Part shown: positions 27,649 through 36,630 of the stretch, in pieces
Position numbering within the stretch: position 1 is the stretch's first letter
Layout of the letters: every line of letters begins with the position of its first letter
From: Candidatus Faecousia intestinigallinarum
GTDB lineage: Bacteria; Bacillota; Clostridia; Oscillospirales; Oscillospiraceae
NCBI GenBank assembly: GCA_018715805.1
Contig: DVKX01000018.1
Coordinates: 1 to 64,000, forward strand
Direction of reading: 5' to 3'
Length of the DNA: 64,000 nucleotides
The notes under the pieces: model-generated
What the model saw: only the letters and a program-made list of their open reading frames with translations
The model's database searches: none
Told to the model about the DNA's origin: nothing
Position numbers and translations under genes: made by a program

Positions 27649-28076
27649 TGCCGCCGCTGCAGCCTGCGGCGCATATGTACCGTCGTTCCCTTTCCAGGCG
27701 CGGAGGATACTTGCAGGCTGGTCATAAAGCTCTCCATAATGGTGAATCCCATACCGCTGCGCTCAGCGCCTCCTGTGGTAAACATAGGCCGCTTGGCTTC
27801 CTCTACATCGGGAATTCCCACGCCTTTGTCCTTGATGACTATGTCTAAAACATTGTCTTTCAGGATCCGGCAGCGCAGTGTGATGATCCCCAGCTCCTGG
27901 GGATAAGCATGTACAATGCAGTTGGTTACCGCCTCCGATACCGCCGTACGAATATCCCCAATTTCCTCCATGGTAGGATCCAGCTGCGCGGCGAAGCAGG
28001 CCACAGCCGAGCGGGCAAACGCCTCGTTGGTGGATCGGCTGGGAAACTCCAGAATCATATAGTTGTCAAATTTCAT
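27645..28076 (-). CDS. spoIIAB: Anti-sigma-F factor and serine kinase SpoIIAB
   Basis: SpoIIAB binds and inhibits SigF and phosphorylates SpoIIAA. The 143-residue GHKL ATPase shows the N box EAVTNCIVHAYP, the G1 box DKGVGIPDVEEAKRPMF and the G2 region RSGMGFTIMESFM. The length matches the family. It overlaps spoIIAA and sigF by 4 bases each, allowing coupled, near-stoichiometric translation. Confidence 0.96.
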   Translation of the reverse strand: MKFDNYMILEFPSRSTNEAFARSAVACFAAQLDPTMEEIGDIRTAVSEAVTNCIVHAYPQELGIITLRCRILKDNVLDIVIKDKGVGIPDVEEAKRPMFTTGGAERSGMGFTIMESFMTSLQVSSAPGKGTTVHMRRRLQRRQ

Positions 28077-28390
28077 GATACCCTCTCCTTAATTTCCACG
28101 AGTTTGTCGATTCCCGACGCCCGGAACACCTTCAGCGGCTGGGGCGCAAGACCCGTCAATATCAGCGTCCCTTCCAAGCGCGTCATGCAGCGCAGCGCGT
28201 TAATTACTACAGCGATGCCGGACGAATCCACAAACGTCACATCCTCAAAATCCAAAACGCATACTGTCGGGGAATAGGCTTCAATCTTGCCCTCAATGGC
28301 CTGAATATAGGTTTTGGCGCAGTGGTGGTCGATTTCCCCGGTGAGCGCCACCGTAAGCCTCCCGTCCTGCAAAAAACTGGTAAACTGCAA
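28073..28390 (-). CDS. spoIIAA: Anti-anti-sigma factor SpoIIAA (TTG start)
   Basis: SpoIIAA is the STAS-domain antagonist of SpoIIAB; when dephosphorylated by SpoIIE it releases SigF. I choose the TTG at 28390 because AAGGAGGA lies exactly 7 bases upstream and gives 105 residues; the longer frame from 28438 has no ribosome site and adds a non-homologous tail. The phosphoserine motif FVDSSGIAVVINALR is intact. I found no convincing SigH promoter in the roughly 75 bases between the start and the upstream terminator. Confidence 0.9.
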   Translation of the reverse strand: MQFTSFLQDGRLTVALTGEIDHHCAKTYIQAIEGKIEAYSPTVCVLDFEDVTFVDSSGIAVVINALRCMTRLEGTLILTGLAPQPLKVFRASGIDKLVEIKERVS

Positions 28391-28467
28391 AATATTTCCT
28401 CCTTTGTCTGTGGTGGAAATAGTATAGAAAATGCACAAATGGTTTTGCAGTCGGAATCCGTAGAAAT

Positions 28468-28511
28468 GAAAAAGCGGCGGAAAAAATCACATTTCCCGCC
28501 GGCCGCTTTTC
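28468..28511. terminator. Hairpin with T-tracts upstream of spoIIAA
   Basis: GAAAAAGCGGC (28468-28478) and GCCGCTTTTC (28502-28511) pair, with a partly paired GC-rich centre. T-rich arms on both sides make it act in either direction. It is the second of two terminators isolating the spoIIA operon from the GH3 gene. Confidence 0.6.
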
Positions 28512-28549
28512 TGTTTTTCTATGGGCGTTCTTCCGGGAAAGAAGCCCAT

Positions 28550-28583
28550 AAAAACGAAGAGGGCAAAATTTCTTCTGCCCTCT
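28550..28583 (-). terminator. Terminator of the GH3 gene
   Basis: AGAGGGCA (28558-28565) pairs with TGCCCTCT (28576-28583), followed on the minus strand by a T run (complement of 28550-28554). Confidence 0.75.
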
Positions 28584-28597
28584 GCGCAATTAATCAA

Positions 28598-30379
28598 TCA
28601 GAGTCTCGTGTCCCACAGGCCGCAAAAAGCGTCTACGGGGTCGATCCCCTGGAACGCCTCCTGCCCTGTCATCAGCTTTTCCACCAAGGCATCTAAAGTC
28701 TGGTCGGCAGCATCGTAGGTATTGATATATGTTCTGGCCTGGGGAATATCTGCCAGTACAAAGGGCTGCTGGGTGCCGATCACGATCACCGGCAGCTCGT
28801 GTACATACCAGGGAATCTCTCCGCCGCCCTTGCTCATGCTGAAGCCGGGCCGCGCAACGGGCTGGAAGCCTCCGGCAATATTGACCAAGGTGATGATGAG
28901 ATCCTGTCCCTCCACAAATTCCCGGATGGGGGTCTTCCCGGCGAAATAGAGATTCACGTCCACCTTTTCTCCAGCCGCCGCCTGCTTCTGCATTTTCGCT
29001 AAGGGACTTTCGTAAATGGAAACCGCAAAGCCCTTGGCCTCCAGCTTCTCCCGCAGGAGCTGCGCAGGATTTGTTCCGCTCCCGTGCACCATAGCGCCCA
29101 GATTAAATCCGCCGGCGCTGAGCCCCTCCACGGATACGATCATGATCCGTTTGTATCTCTCCGGACGCAGCGGCAAAACCTCCGCATCCTTGTACTTTAC
29201 CAGAGTAATCCCCTTATCCGAAATTTCCCGGGCAATCTGCTTATGCGCAGCGCATCCTACCGTGGCTTCCATAACTGCTTCCGGAGGAACCAGCGCTGTT
29301 TTTTCCTTTTTATGCAGACCCATATGCGCCTTTAAGGCAAGGATACGGTGCAGCGCCTCATCCAGACGCGCATCGGTAATCACGCCATTTTTGTAGCCCG
29401 CCAGCATACTTTCGTAGTCCTCATCCATATCGTTGAAGAACAAGAACATATCCACGCCAGCGGCAATGGTAGCAGGCAGCATATCCTGCCGCTTCATCCG
29501 ACAGGTGATGCCCACCATATGAGATGCATCCGTCAGCACCATGCCATTGAAGCCCAGCTTTCCGCGAAGCAGGCCGTTGATTAACTCCGGGGACAGAGTG
29601 GCAGGCTGAATATCCTCGTCCCGGATAGCGGGATTATAGCGCTTGGTATAAGCAGGCTGCATGATATGCCCCGCCATGATGGCTTCCAAACCGCCGTCAA
29701 TGAGATTTTGATATACCTTTCCGTAGGAAGCGTCCCATTCCTCACAGGTCATGTCGTTGATGCTGTTAGCCACGTGCTGATCCCGGAAGTCCCGGCCGTC
29801 GCCGGGAAAATGCTTGGCCGCGCAGCAAAAACCAGGGTTGCTGTGGGCGCCATCCATATATGCCCGGGTCATTTGGCATACCTGCTCTACATCGTTGCCG
29901 TAAGTCCGCAGGCCGATCACCGGGTTTTCCCAATTATACAGAATGTCGCTCACCGGAGAGAACGCCAGATTACACCCGATGGACGCTGCCTCCTTATTGC
30001 TGATCCGCCCCAGTTCATAAGCATAATGCACGTCTCCAGTGGCCGCAATTTTGGTCTGCTGCCCCAGCATGGTGCCGTCGGAACAGGCGCCATTGCCGCC
30101 GGCTTCTGTATTACAGGCAATAATCAAGGGAATTTTGCTGTTTTCCTGGAGAATCCGATTCTGCTCCCGTACCTCCCTGGCACTGGCCGGGTTATAGCGA
30201 ATACCGCCAATGTGGTACTTCTGGACAGTCATTTTCAAGTATTCCGGATCTCGGGATGAACCCATGTTGAAAAAGAGCTGACCGATCTTTTCCTCCACAC
30301 TCATTCCCGCGATGGTGTCCTCCACCCACCGGCAGGCTTCCTCGTCCAGATAAAAGGGATTCCCTCTCATATCCACCAT
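28598..30379 (-). CDS. Glycoside hydrolase family 3, NagZ-type beta-N-acetylglucosaminidase
   Basis: The 593-residue protein has the GH3 TIM barrel (residues about 20-345) and a second alpha/beta domain. The NagZ catalytic loop KHFPGDGRDFRDQH (residues 189-202) contains the Asp200-x-His202 dyad typical of N-acetylglucosaminidases/phosphorylases in this family, and the nucleophile is D284 in VLTDASHM. No signal peptide is visible, so it probably acts in the cytosol on muropeptide or mucin-derived GlcNAc sugars. Some relatives with two domains are phosphorylases, which is an alternative. AGGAGG precedes the ATG, and a GGCATATATGCC palindrome (30419-30430) lies upstream. Confidence 0.87.
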   Translation of the reverse strand: MVDMRGNPFYLDEEACRWVEDTIAGMSVEEKIGQLFFNMGSSRDPEYLKMTVQKYHIGGIRYNPASAREVREQNRILQENSKIPLIIACNTEAGGNGACSDGTMLGQQTKIAATGDVHYAYELGRISNKEAASIGCNLAFSPVSDILYNWENPVIGLRTYGNDVEQVCQMTRAYMDGAHSNPGFCCAAKHFPGDGRDFRDQHVANSINDMTCEEWDASYGKVYQNLIDGGLEAIMAGHIMQPAYTKRYNPAIRDEDIQPATLSPELINGLLRGKLGFNGMVLTDASHMVGITCRMKRQDMLPATIAAGVDMFLFFNDMDEDYESMLAGYKNGVITDARLDEALHRILALKAHMGLHKKEKTALVPPEAVMEATVGCAAHKQIAREISDKGITLVKYKDAEVLPLRPERYKRIMIVSVEGLSAGGFNLGAMVHGSGTNPAQLLREKLEAKGFAVSIYESPLAKMQKQAAAGEKVDVNLYFAGKTPIREFVEGQDLIITLVNIAGGFQPVARPGFSMSKGGGEIPWYVHELPVIVIGTQQPFVLADIPQARTYINTYDAADQTLDALVEKLMTGQEAFQGIDPVDAFCGLWDTRL

Positions 30380-30418
30380 ATGCTGTTCCTCCTGTTGTAG
30401 TATTCTTGGTTATATCAT

Positions 30419-30430
30419 GGCATATATGCC
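30419..30430. promoter_or_regulatory. Palindrome in the putative GH3 promoter region
   Basis: GGCATATATGCC is a perfect 12-bp palindrome about 40 bases before the GH3 start. It falls inside the spacer of a weak minus-strand promoter (TTTTCT, 17 bases, TATAAC), so it could be an operator for a sugar-responsive regulator. Confidence 0.35.
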
Positions 30431-30472
30431 CAGAAAATACAAGGCAGGATTTATGGATTATATGCAGAAATT

Positions 30473-30536
30473 ATAAAACCCGCCGGCGTTACCCGGCGGG
30501 TTGAGAATGCGGCCAACCCCGAAAGGATTGGCCGCA
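30473..30536 (-). terminator. Tandem hairpins downstream of valS
   Basis: Two GC-rich hairpins follow valS: TGCGGCCAA (30508-30516) with TTGGCCGCA (30528-30536), without a T-tract, and then AACCCGCCGG (30477-30486) with CCGGCGGGTT (30493-30502), which is followed on the minus strand by TTTTAT and is the likely terminator. Confidence 0.75.
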
Positions 30537-30588
30537 GGATATTCCCAATAAACGCACACGCGCTTCGGCGAAGAATTTTCCGCGCCTC

Positions 30589-33231
30589 TTACAGCTTCCT
30601 CAGCATTGCCTCGCTTTGTTCCAGCTGGGTAATCAGCGCCTCTGCTCGGGCGGCTTTTTCCCGCTCCGCGTTCACCACAGCTTCTGGCGCGCGGGCAGTG
30701 AACTTTTCGTTGGCGAGTTTTCCCTGGATGCCGGCCAGATTTTTCCGCGCCTTTTCCAGTTCCTTGCCAACCCGCTCCAGTTCCTTTGCCACGTCCACCA
30801 ATTGCCCCATGGGGATATACAACTTGGCGTCCGCAGTGGTGCAGCAAACCATGCCCTCCAGATTCTCCGGCTCTTTTTCCAGCAGCGTCACCTTGTTGGC
30901 ATAGGCCAGACGCTCCATAAAGCCCTCACCCTCGGCAAATACCTCCGGGCGATTGGCCAAAATGAGCAGCTCCGCCTTCTTGGAGGGGGGGACGTTCATA
31001 TCCGCCCGACGGTTTCGGATGGCACGGATCGCGTTCATCACAGACTCCATATGGGCTTCCTCCGTGGGGAACACCAGTTCTTGGGAGAAGGTTGGCCACG
31101 CGGCTACAATCAAAGCGTCTCCCTGATGGGGCAGGCTCTGCCAGATCTCCTCCGTAATAAAGGGCATGAACGGATGCAGCAGCCGCAGCGTTTGATCCAG
31201 CACGTATACCAGCACCTGCAGCGCCGTCTGCTTCTGCCCGGCGTCCTCGCTGTAGAGCCTGGATTTGGTCAGCTCAATATACCAGTCGCAGTAGGTATCC
31301 CATAGGAAATCGTATACCTTCTGGATGGCCACGCCCAGCTCATACTTTTCCAGGTTCTCAGTCACCTCGGCAATGAGGGTATTTAGTTTGGAAAGCACCC
31401 ACTTGTCCGTAATGGTCAGATCTTCCCGGGGAGGCAGCTCGTTTTTTGCGTCTTCCCCCAGGTTCATCAGCACATAGCGGCTGGCGTTCCACAGCTTATT
31501 GGCAAAGTTGCGCATGGCCTCGCACCGCTCCACATAGAAGCGCATATCATTTCCCGGGGAATTGCCGGAGATCATATTCATGCGCAGCGCATCACAGCCG
31601 TACTTCTCAATCATTTCCAGAGGATCGATGCCGTTTCCCAGAGATTTGGACATCTTCCGTCCCTTATCATCCCGCACCAATCCATGGATCAGCACCGTGT
31701 GGAAAGGCGTTTTCCCCATATGCTCGCAGCCGGAAAAGATCATCCGCGCCACCCAGAAAAAGATGATGTCATAGCCGGTGACCAGCACGTCCGTGGGATA
31801 GAATTTCTTCAGATCCTCGGTGTTCTCCGGCCAGCCAAGGGTTTCAAACGGCCACAAGGCGGAGGAGAACCAAGTATCCAGCACATCTTCATCCCTGGTG
31901 ATATTCCTGCTGCCGCAGTGGGCGCACACAGCGGCGTCTTCCCGGGAGACAGTCATTTTCCCGCAGTCGGCGCAGTACCAGGCAGGGATCTGGTGCCCCC
32001 ACCACAGCTGGCGGGAAATGCACCAATCCCGCACATTCTCCATCCAGTTCAGGTAGGTCTTTGTGAACCGCTCGGGGACGAACTTCGTCTCCCCCTCTTT
32101 CACCACCCGAATGGCTTCCTCCGCCAAAGGCTTCATCTTCACAAACCATTGGGCAGAGATGATTGGCTCCACATCGTTGTGGCAGCGGTAGCAGGTGCCC
32201 ACATTGTGGGAATAGTCTTCCACCTTCACCAGATATCCCTGGGTCTCCAGATCAGCGACGATTCGCTTGCGGGCTTCATAGCGATCCAGCCCCTGATATT
32301 TTCCGCCCAGCTCGTTGACTACGCCGTGGTCATCCAAGACCCGTATGACCTCCAAATTATGCCGCAGACCCACCTCGAAATCGTTAGGGTCGTGGGCAGG
32401 GGTCATTTTTACGCAGCCGGTGCCGAAATCCATTTCCGCGTAGTCGTCCGCCACCACGGGGATCTCCTTATTCATCAGCGGCAGGATCACATGCTTGCCA
32501 ACAATGGCTTTATAGCGTTCATCGTTGGGGTTCACGCACACGCCGGTATCGCCCAGCATGGTTTCCGGACGAGTCGTGGCGACGATCACTTCCCCGCTGC
32601 CATCCGCCAGCGGATAACGGATATGCCACAGGTGACCGGGCTTGTCCACATACTCTACCTCCGCGTCGGAGAGGGCGGTAATGCAGTGGGGGCACCAATT
32701 GATGATCCGGCTGCCCTTATAGATAAGTCCCTTTTCATACAGGGAAACAAACACCTCCCGCACGGCCTTGGAGCAGCCCTCGTCCATGGTAAACCGGGAG
32801 CGGCTCCAGTCGCAGGAAGCGCCCAGCTTCTTTTGCTGCTCCACAATGCGGTTGCCGAACCGGTGCTTCCAATCCCAGACCCGCTCCAGGAATTTCTCCC
32901 GACCCAAGTCATAACGGCTGATCCCTTCTTTGCGCAGTTCTTCCTCCACTTTGATCTGGGTAGCGATGCCGGCGTGATCCACGCCTGGCACCCACAATGC
33001 GTCATATCCCTGCATCCGCTTGAAACGGATCAGCGTATCCTGCCAAGTGGCGTCCATGGCGTGGCCCATGTGCAGCTGCCCTGTCACGTTGGGGGGCGGC
33101 ATAACGATGGTAAAGGGCTTTGCTCCCTCCTTGCCGGCAGGACGGAAATACCCTCCGTCCTCCCACATTTTATAGATCCTCGCTTCCACCTGCTGTGGCT
33201 CATACACTTTCGGCAGTTCTTCTCTTGCCAT
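30589..33231 (-). CDS. valS: Valine-tRNA ligase
   Basis: ValS charges tRNA-Val and edits misacylated threonine. The 880-residue class Ia synthetase has the HIGH box [16 protein letters not shown], the CP1 editing domain ([27 protein letters not shown]), the KMSKS box [14 protein letters not shown], the anticodon-binding domain and the ValRS-specific C-terminal coiled coil (about residues 805-880). GGAG precedes the ATG. Expression is controlled by the T-box leader directly upstream. The folC gene that often follows valS is absent. Confidence 0.98.
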   Translation of the reverse strand: MAREELPKVYEPQQVEARIYKMWEDGGYFRPAGKEGAKPFTIVMPPPNVTGQLHMGHAMDATWQDTLIRFKRMQGYDALWVPGVDHAGIATQIKVEEELRKEGISRYDLGREKFLERVWDWKHRFGNRIVEQQKKLGASCDWSRSRFTMDEGCSKAVREVFVSLYEKGLIYKGSRIINWCPHCITALSDAEVEYVDKPGHLWHIRYPLADGSGEVIVATTRPETMLGDTGVCVNPNDERYKAIVGKHVILPLMNKEIPVVADDYAEMDFGTGCVKMTPAHDPNDFEVGLRHNLEVIRVLDDHGVVNELGGKYQGLDRYEARKRIVADLETQGYLVKVEDYSHNVGTCYRCHNDVEPIISAQWFVKMKPLAEEAIRVVKEGETKFVPERFTKTYLNWMENVRDWCISRQLWWGHQIPAWYCADCGKMTVSREDAAVCAHCGSRNITRDEDVLDTWFSSALWPFETLGWPENTEDLKKFYPTDVLVTGYDIIFFWVARMIFSGCEHMGKTPFHTVLIHGLVRDDKGRKMSKSLGNGIDPLEMIEKYGCDALRMNMISGNSPGNDMRFYVERCEAMRNFANKLWNASRYVLMNLGEDAKNELPPREDLTITDKWVLSKLNTLIAEVTENLEKYELGVAIQKVYDFLWDTYCDWYIELTKSRLYSEDAGQKQTALQVLVYVLDQTLRLLHPFMPFITEEIWQSLPHQGDALIVAAWPTFSQELVFPTEEAHMESVMNAIRAIRNRRADMNVPPSKKAELLILANRPEVFAEGEGFMERLAYANKVTLLEKEPENLEGMVCCTTADAKLYIPMGQLVDVAKELERVGKELEKARKNLAGIQGKLANEKFTARAPEAVVNAEREKAARAEALITQLEQSEAMLRKL

Positions 33232-33248
33232 ATTTTACACTCCTTTAT

Positions 33249-33490
33249 AAAAAAACGCCCCGAACCAAACGGTTCAGGGCGAAATACATAACTTCCGCGG
33301 TACCACCTGAATTCCCGGACGTACCGGGCGCTCCAAATGCTGTAACGGGCGAACCCGGCCTCCCCTACTGGCGGTTCAGGAAAGCAGCTCCAGGGCGACC
33401 ATCCGTACGCTTCCCCGCGCATTTTCACCAGCCATGCGCTCTCTGAAACGGCGAGCCATACGGAACTTCCCTTTCTTCGCAATTCTCTTT
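33249..33490 (-). promoter_or_regulatory. T-box riboswitch leader of valS (specifier GTC)
   Basis: The minus-strand leader ends with the T-box sequence AGGTGGTACCGCGG (complement of 33295-33308) and a terminator (complement of 33256-33281) with a seven-base T run (33249-33255). Stem I carries AGAGAGC and GGAGCTGC; by its fixed distance from the latter, the specifier codon is GTC (complement of 33397-33399), which reads Val and matches the downstream gene. Uncharged tRNA-Val should stabilise the antiterminator and allow valS transcription. Confidence 0.93.
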
Positions 33491-33492
33491 TT

Positions 33493-33521
33493 ATAGTATC
33501 CGAAAAAAATCTTTTTGTCAA
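33493..33521 (-). promoter_or_regulatory. SigA-type promoter of valS
   Basis: TTGACA (complement of 33516-33521) and TACTAT (complement of 33493-33498) are separated by 17 bases on the minus strand, just upstream of the T-box leader. Confidence 0.75.
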
Positions 33522-33562
33522 TAGATTTTTCTATTGACAAGTGCAGTGCAAAGTGCTATCTT
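33515..33562 (+). promoter_or_regulatory. MATE gene promoter and inverted repeat sharing the two -35 boxes
   Basis: On the plus strand TTGACA (33534-33539) and TATCTT (33557-33562) have a 17-base spacer. TTGTCAATAGA (33515-33525) and TCTATTGACAA (33530-33540) form an 11-bp inverted repeat whose arms contain the -35 boxes of both divergent genes, valS and the MATE exporter. Confidence 0.65.
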
Positions 33563-33597
33563 CTTGGCGACATTCAAACAGGAACGAGGTTCTTCCT

Positions 33598-34989
33598 ATG
33601 ATTCTGCAAAAAAACCTACCCCCCAGGCGGCTGGATGCCTGGCTGAACCGCTCTCTTTCCAGCAGTCAATTCACCTGGCGGGAAGTGGTCTCGCTGATTT
33701 TCCCCAGTGTGCTGGATTCCCTGTCCATTACTTTCATTGGGATGCTGATTACCGTCCTCATCAGCAAAAACGGTGAGATTTCCGTGGCGGCAGTCTCCCT
33801 GGTAGGACCCATCACCGGCCTGATTACCTGCCTATTTTCCGGCATCAGTGCCGGCGGTACAGTTGTGGTAGCCCAGTGCTGCGGAAAGGGGAATCCGGAG
33901 ATCCTAAAGCGGGCAGTGGGCATGACCCTGTGGCTGACCGTACTCATCGGCGTACTGGTGTGCCTGCCCTTCCTGCTCTTCCCGGAAGCCATTCTCCTGA
34001 CGCTGTACCCCGCGGCGGAAACGGCGGTGATGGAGAAGGCCGTTGTCTATCTCGCCGGCTGCGCCTGGTCCATAATGATCTTCTCCGTTTATACCGCCAT
34101 ATTCGCCATTTTGCGGGGACTGGGAAAATCCCAGCGCTGCCTGGTGTTGAGCATTGTCATCAACGTGGCTTATCTGCTCTTCAGCCTGCTGTTCCTGAAT
34201 GTGCTGTACATGGACATCCAGGGCAGCGTGCTGGCGCTGATTTTGGCGCGGCTCATCGGTGCGGCAGCGGCTTATTTGGAAATCTTTGGGTACCGGCCTC
34301 CTGTGCCCATGCGGTTCCGGGAAGTTTTCTCCTTTGATAAGTCAATCCTCAGGAACACCCTGAAGGTCAGTATCCCATTGGGCATGGAGCAGATTTGCGC
34401 CTCCTGCGGTGCAATCGTCTCTGAAATGTATATGATTCCGCTGGGCACCACTGCCCTGGCCGCCAATACCATTATCAATTCCCTGATCGGCGTGCTCTAT
34501 TCCCCTGCCAACGCCATGCCCAGTGTGACAGTAAGCATCGTTGGCCGGTGCTATGGCGCCGGCAAGCAGGATGAGGTACGGCGCTATGGCAAGCGCTGCG
34601 ACCAGATTTGCCGCCTGCTGATCCTGGCTGCTGCTGTGATCTTCTATCCCCTGCTGCCCTGCCTGCTGGGACTATATAATCCCAGCCCTGCATCTTACGC
34701 CACCGCGCAGCAGCTTATTGTGGCCAGCTTCCCATTCCTACTGCTGTTCTGGCCGGTATCCAGCACCATGCCCAATACTCTGCGGGCAGCCGGGGACACC
34801 GTGTTTCCCTCTGTTTTCTCTTTGGTCTTGCTGTGGGTGGTGAACATCGGCCTTGGCTATCTCCTGGCAATTCCTGCCGGGCTTGGTTTGCTGGGCGTTT
34901 GGATTGCCAGCTGGACTTCCTGGCTGGTGCGCTGCGTGGGATTTGGTGCGCGTTTTCATATTTTGTGCAGGCGTTCCCAGGCGAATTGA
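33598..34989 (+). CDS. MATE family multidrug/Na+ exporter
   Basis: The ATG at 33598 follows a CGAGG site by 8 bases. The 463-residue product has twelve hydrophobic segments in two six-helix halves, with MATE features such as the N-lobe ISVAAVSLVGPITGLITC and GISAGGTVVVAQCCGKGN, and the C-lobe repeat ANTIINSLIGVLYSPANAM with GRCYGAGK. It probably exports cationic drugs or metabolites in exchange for Na+ or H+; the substrate is unknown. It has its own promoter and is followed by a separately transcribed GT2 gene. Confidence 0.93.
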   Translation: MILQKNLPPRRLDAWLNRSLSSSQFTWREVVSLIFPSVLDSLSITFIGMLITVLISKNGEISVAAVSLVGPITGLITCLFSGISAGGTVVVAQCCGKGNPEILKRAVGMTLWLTVLIGVLVCLPFLLFPEAILLTLYPAAETAVMEKAVVYLAGCAWSIMIFSVYTAIFAILRGLGKSQRCLVLSIVINVAYLLFSLLFLNVLYMDIQGSVLALILARLIGAAAAYLEIFGYRPPVPMRFREVFSFDKSILRNTLKVSIPLGMEQICASCGAIVSEMYMIPLGTTALAANTIINSLIGVLYSPANAMPSVTVSIVGRCYGAGKQDEVRRYGKRCDQICRLLILAAAVIFYPLLPCLLGLYNPSPASYATAQQLIVASFPFLLLFWPVSSTMPNTLRAAGDTVFPSVFSLVLLWVVNIGLGYLLAIPAGLGLLGVWIASWTSWLVRCVGFGARFHILCRRSQAN

Positions 34990-35014
34990 CTTTCCTATAG
35001 AAAAGGCGTATAAT
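34986..35014 (+). promoter_or_regulatory. Near-consensus SigA promoter of the GT2 gene
   Basis: TTGACT (34986-34991), a 17-base spacer and a perfect TATAAT (35009-35014). The -35 box overlaps the MATE stop codon. Confidence 0.8.
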
Positions 35015-35035
35015 AATCTCTATCTTTTCTATAGG
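34994..35035. repeat. 12-bp inverted repeat bracketing the GT2 -10 box
   Basis: CCTATAGAAAAG (34994-35005) and CTTTTCTATAGG (35024-35035) are exact complements 18 bases apart. The left arm lies in the promoter spacer, and the right arm begins at the expected transcription start. The layout suits a repressor operator. Confidence 0.65.
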
Positions 35036-35047
35036 CTGGTGAATACC

Positions 35048-36025
35048 ATGAAGCTGTCCCTTGTGGTTCCCTGTTACAACGAAGCGGAAAATGTAGCGGC
35101 TTTTCAGCAAGCCGTGATCGATGCTTTTGCCGGCTGCGGATATGACTACGAGATTGTTTTTGTAGACGACGGCAGCCGGGATGCAACGCTTTTTAATTTG
35201 AAAAAACTCTTTGCCGTCCAGTCCTGCCCGGTAAAAGTCGTGAGCTTTTCCCGAAATTTTGGCAAAGAAGCGGGGCTTTACGCTGGTCTGCAGCACGCCT
35301 CCGGGGAGTATATATCCCTCATTGACGCCGACCTGCAGCAGCGCCCGGAGATCGTGCGGGATATGGTAAAGCTGCTGGACGAGCACGCGGAATACGATGT
35401 GGTAGCCGCCTACCAGGATCGCCGGAATGAGGGGAAGGTGCTTTCCTTCTTCAAAAAGAGCTTTTACAGCATCATCAATAAGATGTCCACGGTAAAGCTC
35501 CGCTCCGACGCCAGCGACTTTCGTACCTTCCGCCGCAGCGTGGCCGAGAGTATCCTGCATTTAGGGGAATATCATCGTTTCTCAAAAGGTATTTTTTCCT
35601 GGGTGGGTTATGAAACCTGCTTTATCCCCTATACCGCCTGCCAGCGGCTGGCAGGACAGACCAAGTGGAATTTCACCAAGCTATTGAACTATGCCATCGA
35701 AGGCATCATTGGTTATTCCACCGCTCCTCTGCGGCTGGCCACCTATCTGGGCGGCATCACCGCCGTGGCCGCAGTGGCATATCTGGTGGCGGAGATTATC
35801 AAGACGCTGGTATACGGCATCGAGGTGCCGGGATATGCTTCCCTTATTGTGCTGATCCTTTTTTTTGCCGCCATCCAGCTTATCTGTATCGGCATTATCG
35901 GGGAATATGTCGGCCGTATTTTTGAACAGAGCAAGCACAGACCGATTTATATTGCCAAAGAAGTGCTGGACTATCAAAGCAAAGCCGAGCAGGCTCCAGA
36001 AATGGACGATCTTAACAAAAAATAA
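35048..36025 (+). CDS. Family 2 glycosyltransferase, polyprenyl-phosphate type (GtrB/DPM-like)
   Basis: The ATG at 35048 begins the typical MKLSLVVPCYNEAENV nucleotide-binding strand; the frame upstream overlaps the MATE gene and is not used. The GT-A domain (about 220 residues) shows the DDGS motif and the metal-binding IDADLQQRPE. Two C-terminal membrane helices (residues about 235-300) place it with DPM1/GtrB enzymes that transfer a sugar from a nucleotide donor to undecaprenyl phosphate. It would supply a lipid-linked sugar for wall polymers or glycoproteins; no acceptor glycosyltransferase lies nearby. Confidence 0.9.
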   Translation: MKLSLVVPCYNEAENVAAFQQAVIDAFAGCGYDYEIVFVDDGSRDATLFNLKKLFAVQSCPVKVVSFSRNFGKEAGLYAGLQHASGEYISLIDADLQQRPEIVRDMVKLLDEHAEYDVVAAYQDRRNEGKVLSFFKKSFYSIINKMSTVKLRSDASDFRTFRRSVAESILHLGEYHRFSKGIFSWVGYETCFIPYTACQRLAGQTKWNFTKLLNYAIEGIIGYSTAPLRLATYLGGITAVAAVAYLVAEIIKTLVYGIEVPGYASLIVLILFFAAIQLICIGIIGEYVGRIFEQSKHRPIYIAKEVLDYQSKAEQAPEMDDLNKK

Positions 36026-36066
36026 GAAAGCGCCGCCGGCGGGAAATACCCGCCGGCGGCGCTTCG
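36021..36066. terminator. Bidirectional terminator between GT2 and udg
   Basis: A perfect 16-bp stem pairs 36028-36043 with 36049-36064 (core GCGCCGCCGGCGGG) over a 5-base loop. A long T run on the minus strand and TTCGTT on the plus strand serve both convergent genes. Confidence 0.88.
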
Positions 36067-36071
36067 TTCCT

Positions 36072-36629
36072 TCACACAATTCCCAGCTGACGCATTTTAT
36101 CCCGCAAGGACAGCAAATCCACAAAGGTCTCCGGGCGTTTCGTCACATCCCGCAGCAGCGCGGAGGGATGATAAATGGCCATGCGCCAAATGCCCTCCTG
36201 CTCTACCCACATACCATGCTCCCGGGTAATACGAAAATCCTCCCGAATCAGCTTCTTGGCAGCAATGCGCCCCAGACATACGATAATTTTCGGCTGCACC
36301 AGGGCAATCTGGTTCCATAGATAGCTGATACAAGCCTCCTGCTCCGTTTCCAGCGGGTCGCGGTTGCGCGGCGGACGGCACTTCACGATATTGGCAATAT
36401 AGCAGCTGCTTCTGTCCATGTCGATAATGGACAGCATATCGTCCAGCAGCTTTCCCGCAGGACCTACAAAGGGAATACCCTGCAAGTCCTCCTGCTCTCC
36501 CGGCCCTTCGCCGATGAACATGACTACGGCCTCTCGATTGCCTGCTTCCAATACCACGTTATGCCGAGTCCGGCAAAGCTCGCAAGCTCGACATTCCCGG
36601 CAGGTCTGTTCCAGCTCTCTCCATTCCAT
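36072..36629 (-). CDS. Uracil-DNA glycosylase, family 4 (4Fe-4S)
   Basis: The 185-residue enzyme removes uracil from DNA. It has the iron-sulfur cysteines of family 4: C16 and C19 in CELC, one in IVKCRPPRNRD and one in EACISYLWNQ. Motif A is GEGPGEQEDLQGIPFVG and motif B is HPSALLR. The size fits bacterial family 4 enzymes and lacks a polymerase-fusion tail. It follows the DacF-like gene with no gap and forms a two-gene minus-strand unit ended by a strong terminator. Confidence 0.93.
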   Translation of the reverse strand: MEWRELEQTCRECRACELCRTRHNVVLEAGNREAVVMFIGEGPGEQEDLQGIPFVGPAGKLLDDMLSIIDMDRSSCYIANIVKCRPPRNRDPLETEQEACISYLWNQIALVQPKIIVCLGRIAAKKLIREDFRITREHGMWVEQEGIWRMAIYHPSALLRDVTKRPETFVDLLSLRDKMRQLGIV

Positions 36630-36630
36630 T

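Noticed and set aside
28401-28470. SigH promoter for the spoIIA operon
   Set aside because: I searched the region upstream of spoIIAA for AGGAxxT-GAAT-type boxes and found none. A TATACT is present but lacks a -35 at the right distance.
31684-33291. 535-codon plus-strand open frame
   Set aside because: It is antisense to valS and runs into the T-box leader.
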